A DNA stretch of 8,132 nucleotides from Burkholderia sp. (GTDB lineage Bacteria; Pseudomonadota; Gammaproteobacteria; Burkholderiales; Burkholderiaceae), in the NCBI GenBank assembly GCA_030151225.1, contig JASLEG010000348.1:1-8132 (forward strand), in the 5' to 3' direction. This document shows, piece by piece, positions 7,685 through 8,132 of the stretch (the first letter of the stretch is position 1; the number at the start of each line of letters is the position of its first letter). The notes under the pieces were generated by a model that saw only the letters and a program-made list of their open reading frames with translations, was not told the origin of the DNA and ran no database searches. Both the position numbers and the translations under genes were made by a program.

Positions 7685-8132
7685 CGATCGCGGCGGCCGC
7701 GCCGCCTGGCTCGACGATTTCCTCGGCTTCACGCTGGCCGGCAAGGTGCCGGCCGCGCGCGACGGTGGGTGCGCCGGCGGCGCACTGCGCTACACGTGGC
7801 ACGGCGAGGGGCTGCTCGAACTCGCACCGGCCGGGCCGGCGACGCACGACGCGGGTGACGCGGGCGCCGTGCCATTGCGCAGCGTGCTGGTGTCGGCCGG
7901 CGTGCACGGCGACGAGACCGCGCCGATCGAGCTGCTCTCGGCGGTCGTGCGCGACCTCGCCGCGGGCGCCTTGCCGCTCGCGTGCCGCCTGCTCGTGGTG
8001 CTCGGCCACCCGGCCGCGATGCGGCGCGGCACGCGCTATCTCGACGACGACCTGAACCGGCTGTTCAACGGCCGCCACGCCGCCCGCGCGGGCAGCCGCG
8101 ACGCGCCGCGCGCGGCCACGCTGGAGGCGGCC
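7668..8132 (+). CDS. astE: Succinylglutamate desuccinylase AstE/AruE (5' part, cut by window end)
   Basis: These are the first 155 codons of the last pathway enzyme, a zinc hydrolase of the M14-like AstE/aspartoacylase family that splits N-succinylglutamate into glutamate and succinate. The frame stays open to the window end; E. coli AstE is 322 aa, so about half is present. The zinc motif is VSAGVHGDETAPIELL, with ligands His80 and Glu83; the third ligand histidine should lie beyond the window. YLDDDLNRLFNG (124-135) is the family's substrate-binding stretch. LDDFLGFTLAGKVP (15-28) aligns with the N-terminus of E. coli AstE, so the ATG at 7668 adds about 13 residues. No other ATG or GTG lies close enough to preserve this block. 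The start lies inside astB with no clear ribosome binding site, which suggests translational coupling. Residues about 55-70 form a small Ala/Gly/Asp-rich insertion. Confidence 0.93.
   Translation, partial: MTSSADDRGGRAAWLDDFLGFTLAGKVPAARDGGCAGGALRYTWHGEGLLELAPAGPATHDAGDAGAVPLRSVLVSAGVHGDETAPIELLSAVVRDLAAGALPLACRLLVVLGHPAAMRRGTRYLDDDLNRLFNGRHAARAGSRDAPRAATLEAA

Overview
This is a very GC-rich window (estimated by eye at around 70 %) with tightly packed genes, all on the + strand. Protein sequences, gene order and codon bias point to a betaproteobacterium of the Burkholderia type; species cannot be settled from this window. It holds the arginine succinyltransferase (AST/aru) catabolic pathway, complete except for the cut end of the last gene, preceded by the end of what looks like its transporter-regulator operon.

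Layout: (1) bases 1-228 are the last 75 codons of a HisP/AotP-type basic amino acid ABC transporter ATPase. (2) Thirteen bases later comes an ArgR-type regulator (242-1321), with a degenerate DJ-1/GATase-like domain and a C-terminal AraC-type DNA-binding domain. This matches the aotJQMOP-argR arrangement known from Pseudomonas aeruginosa. (3) A 150-base gap (1322-1471) carries a 9-bp GC hairpin right after the regulator stop, a cluster of direct and inverted repeats that looks like an operator, a -10-like hexamer and a strong ribosome binding site. (4) The catabolic operon follows in the order astC, astA-alpha (aruF-like), astA-beta (aruG-like), astD, astB, astE, with gaps of at most 35 bases or with overlaps. 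astE is cut by the window end after 155 codons.

How the genes work together: arginine or ornithine enters through the ABC transporter. The two AstA subunits succinylate arginine, AstB hydrolyses succinylarginine to succinylornithine with release of ammonia and CO2, AstC transaminates it to the semialdehyde, AstD oxidises that to succinylglutamate, and AstE releases glutamate and succinate. ArgR presumably senses arginine and drives both operons.

There is no mobile element, CRISPR array or RNA gene that I can support, and no undescribed system. The most useful observations are the loss, in the alpha AstA subunit only, of the histidine annotated as catalytic in single-subunit AstA (His to Asn, beside a Leu to Phe change at the annotated succinyl-CoA contact); the repeat-dense candidate ArgR operator next to a promoter without a -35 box; and the non-catalytic GATase-like domain of the regulator.
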